Assembly (NCBI GenBank): GCA_036557405.1
Contig: DATBHO010000108.1
Location: forward strand, 1-16,125
Reading direction: 5' to 3'
DNA: 16,125 bases
Source: TA-21 sp036557405
GTDB taxonomy: Archaea; Thermoproteota; Nitrososphaeria; Nitrososphaerales; Nitrososphaeraceae
Shown: one piece after another, positions 14,357-16,125 of the stretch
How positions within the stretch are numbered: position 1 is the first letter of the stretch
Layout of the letters: every line of letters starts with the position of its first letter
Translations under genes and position numbers: made by a program
The notes under the pieces: model-generated
What the model was told of the DNA's origin: nothing
Database searches by the model: none
What the model saw: the letters and a program-made list of their open reading frames with translations, nothing else

Positions 14357-14731
14357 ATATATTTTGTTGCCCATAATGCTATCACTAAACACAGCATCTG
14401 GTGAACCCCAGTTGTTTCTTGTTCATCACACGCAGTCGGATAATTCACTAGATGTCACATCTTTATTACTAATAAATTTTTTTATAGTAATAGCCCTTGG
14501 TAACGCGCTGGCTTTCTCCAAGCAACAAAACTATCCGCAAACTTTTAACTGCTTCTAATTTGTCAAGCTTGCGATAAGGTTATTTCTTGAAGTGTTGAAA
14601 TATAATTGACGTAAGAATCAGGATTAATGACTGAACTTCACACGTTTATGTAACTTAAAACTGTAGTCCTAAAACTAGGTAACGAGACGAACTTGCCGCC
14701 TTAAAATCGTGAAATTTCTTCATTATGTGAA

Positions 14732-15208
14732 TTACTGCAGTGTAGTATTAGTGTCCGGGGGAGGAAGATTGTTACTATTGTCTTCTAGTTTAGCATCCTC
14801 TTTTGAAAGTTCGCCCCCTTTTGAAGTAAGGTTCTTGGGAACTTTCGTGTTATCCGTTGTAGCACCGGGTGTCGTTAATTCCAGTGCTTTCGAACCTTTA
14901 AGGGCATTCAAAACGTCTGTCCCCGGCTTTACCACCGTTCTCTCCACTTTTTCACGTGGTGTGCAATGGCTAGGCGGATTTGTGTCATCACACGTAGTAC
15001 AGTAAGTCACTCCGGTATAGCCATAAACGAGTTTATCATCCACTTCGCTGCCACAGCAACGAGTCTTTCCATTATCTTGGGGGTAACAACTAATTTCAAC
15101 TACTGTTTTTCTGGCTTCAACGAATACTTGGATTGAAGAGGATGAGGCGTAGACTGATGCAACAAACAGAATAGTAGCAAACGTAAAAGCGATGAACCTA
15201 AAATTCAT
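14732..15208 (-). CDS. Cys-rich secreted protein, unknown function
   Basis: Protein of 158 residues. A signal peptide covers residues 1-21 (hydrophobic core FIAFTFATILFVASVY, cleavage after VYA). The mature N-terminal half is a compact Cys-rich module with six cysteines: C41, a vicinal C51-C52, the pair C70xxC73, and C82. These suggest disulphides or a metal site. The second half (about 95-158) has no Cys and is rich in Thr, Ser, Asn, Lys and Pro, as in an extended, possibly glycosylated tail. I do not recognise the family. ATG 15208 has a TATA-like block (AAATTTATTAC on the minus strand) about 28 bp upstream, so the mRNA is probably leaderless. Confidence 0.7.
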   Translation of the reverse strand: MNFRFIAFTFATILFVASVYASSSSIQVFVEARKTVVEISCYPQDNGKTRCCGSEVDDKLVYGYTGVTYCTTCDDTNPPSHCTPREKVERTVVKPGTDVLNALKGSKALELTTPGATTDNTKVPKNLTSKGGELSKEDAKLEDNSNNLPPPDTNTTLQ

Positions 15209-15246
15209 TGTATGTCAATTGCACATCATTGTAATAAATTTTTCTG

Positions 15247-15309
15247 ATGTTGCTGTCAATCGCTATTTTCGTGACGCAAGCGGATGCTAAAAGTGAAGGC
15301 AAAGATTAG
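15247..15309 (+). pseudogene. Orphan signal-peptide stub
   Basis: The frame ATG 15247 to TAG 15307-15309 encodes 20 residues, LLSIAIFVTQADA followed by KSEGKD. That is the hydrophobic core and an A-x-A cleavage site of an exported protein, then a stop. A TAA lies directly upstream in frame. It may be the decayed front of a lost secreted-protein gene. It is too short to exclude chance. Confidence 0.2.
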
Positions 15310-15449
15310 CATGAAGTAATAGACCAATGTTTGGTTTTTCCGCTTTTGTTATAATTTTTAACCGTCTTTTGCGAATACCATATCTGGCTAGAAGTGGGAA
15401 TAAAATAATAAAATAATAATGCCGTGAACGCCACCAAAGTCTGGCACTT

Positions 15450-15478
15450 GAGGTTCTATTTGCAATTTTCAGAACCTC
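15450..15478. repeat. 8-bp inverted repeat
   Basis: GAGGTTCT (15450-15457), a 13-nt spacer, then AGAACCTC (15471-15478), a perfect match. The 3' flank (TGATTGTTTG) is not a strong T tract, so an operator or a decayed mobile-element end is as likely as a terminator. It sits about 110 bp beyond the stop of the coiled-coil gene. Confidence 0.35.
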
Positions 15479-15589
15479 TGATTGTTTGCCTAACTTTCAT
15501 TGACGCCAGCCGGCTATCTAATAATTAATAACCAAACATCAATTGATTTTGAAACTTATTCTTTTGTTTATCTTCTAGATTGCCTTTTG

Positions 15590-16125
15590 TTACTCCGCAC
15601 TTAACGGTCCAGAGTTTGTGTTTTGAATATTGCTAATAACGTCCAATAATTGGCGGTTATTTTGCATAACACATTCAGTTTCATTTTTAGCAGCTTCCTT
15701 TATTCTAGTAAAGCCTTCTTCATTGTCAAAATTTTGAATGAACTTTTTCTTTGCATTTACTTCAGAATTTATTGCCAACAGTTCTTTCTTCTTGATTTCA
15801 CATTCGTAACGGTAATATTCACGCTCCCTCATGGCCTCATTAGTCTGATTCTTCAACATCGTAACTGAAACAGCAAACTTCCGTCTTTTTGAATCCAAAG
15901 AAGCCGTCTGTGTATCAAGAGTATAGTATCTTTCTTGTAGTTGGGGTAATATCCCAACAAAATTTACGACTTCTACTATTTGCTCGATAGTGAAATTATT
16001 TTCCTGCATCCTAGCATACAATGATAGAAATGGTTTGATGTTCTCACCCAGTTCATCATAGATTTGCTTTAATCTGCTCTGTTTTGTAAGTCTAGTAACG
16101 GCTTTTTCTGTGAATTCTTCAAAAC
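15590..16125 (-). CDS. Coiled-coil hypothetical protein, 5' end cut by window edge
   Basis: The last 177 codons of a protein whose frame is open to the right window edge. A TTG at 16021 could be taken as a start, but codons upstream of it (FEEFTEKAVTRLTKQSRL, then KQIYDELGENIKPFLSL) read as continuous protein with no stop, so I treat it as the C-terminal part of a longer protein. The sequence is almost wholly helical and charged, with a heptad-like coiled coil over the last 110 residues (SLDSKRRKFAV, EREYYRYECEIKKKELLAIN). I do not recognise the family. Long coiled-coil hypotheticals are common in accessory regions of soil Nitrososphaeria genomes; no function is claimed. Confidence 0.65.
   Translation of the reverse strand, partial: FEEFTEKAVTRLTKQSRLKQIYDELGENIKPFLSLYARMQENNFTIEQIVEVVNFVGILPQLQERYYTLDTQTASLDSKRRKFAVSVTMLKNQTNEAMREREYYRYECEIKKKELLAINSEVNAKKKFIQNFDNEEGFTRIKEAAKNETECVMQNNRQLLDVISNIQNTNSGPLSAE

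Larger units (their letters stand above)
14170..14731. other. Gene-poor stretch with tRNA-like fragment and hairpin
   Basis: About 560 bp with no convincing gene. It holds the SnoaL-like promoter, a degraded tRNA-3'-end-like sequence at 14208-14232 and overlapping inverted repeats at 14311-14356. A 71-codon plus-strand frame runs from 14343 to 14558 with two hydrophobic stretches, but its GTG start lies inside the hairpin and no promoter or ribosome site is seen, so I do not call it a gene. From 14559 to 14731 I see nothing specific. Confidence 0.5.
15209..15589. other. Intergenic stretch with signal-peptide stub and inverted repeat
   Basis: About 380 bp. It holds the promoter of the Cys-rich protein, a 20-codon plus-strand frame at 15247-15309 that looks like the end of a signal peptide, an A/T-only run (about 15400-15420, AATAAAATAATAAAATAATAA) and an 8-bp inverted repeat at 15450-15478. 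No complete gene is seen. Confidence 0.5.

Noticed and set aside
14343..14558. 71-codon plus-strand frame with two hydrophobic stretches
   Set aside because: The GTG start sits inside a perfect hairpin, and there is no promoter or ribosome site and no recognisable family; probably a chance frame in AT-rich DNA.
15400..15420. A/T-only run as a replication origin element
   Set aside because: No origin recognition boxes, no Cdc6/Orc1 gene nearby, and such runs are common in this genome's spacers.

Overview
The window looks like the chromosome of an ammonia-oxidising archaeon (Nitrososphaeria/Thaumarchaeota, most likely the soil group I.1b, Nitrososphaera/Nitrosocosmicus-like). The reasons are a crotonase-type dehydratase of the kind used in the thaumarchaeal 3-hydroxypropionate/4-hydroxybutyrate cycle, a radical SAM protein of the tetraether lipid synthase type, a CdvB (ESCRT-III-like) paralogue, archaeal pelota, a GPN-loop GTPase, a TrmB regulator, TATA-type promoters 25-35 bp upstream of starts, and AT-rich DNA with several TTG/GTG starts. 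The genus is an inference; there is no 16S gene here.

Left part, about 1-9762 (core-like): a truncated SDR oxidoreductase and a YbhN/UPF0104 flippase-like membrane protein (minus strand); a GPN-loop GTPase abutting homoserine kinase thrB (plus); a crotonase (minus); a radical SAM Tes-family gene (minus) divergent from a TrmB-type regulator (plus); an unrecognised gene just upstream of pelota (plus); cutA and a cdvB paralogue (minus). The thrB/crotonase and pelota/cutA pairs converge with very short gaps. A short stretch between the TrmB gene and the pelota pair holds a possible structured RNA.

Right part, about 9763-16125 (accessory-like): a complete tyrosine recombinase with its catalytic residues in place and a small convergent gene, followed 0.15 kb downstream by a sequence that matches only the 3' end of a tRNA (T-loop, 3' T-stem, 3' acceptor strand). 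A second, more degraded tRNA-3'-end-like sequence lies 2.6 kb further on. Between and beyond them are genes for three proteins with signal peptides (a D-glucuronyl C5-epimerase-like protein, a small secreted protein and a Cys-rich secreted protein), a SnoaL-like protein, gene scraps, an orphan signal-peptide stub, and at the right edge a coiled-coil protein that continues out of the window. I read this as an integration hot spot next to core genes, with a cargo biased to exported proteins. The boundaries are not proven.

No CRISPR array, rRNA, intact tRNA or insertion sequence was seen.
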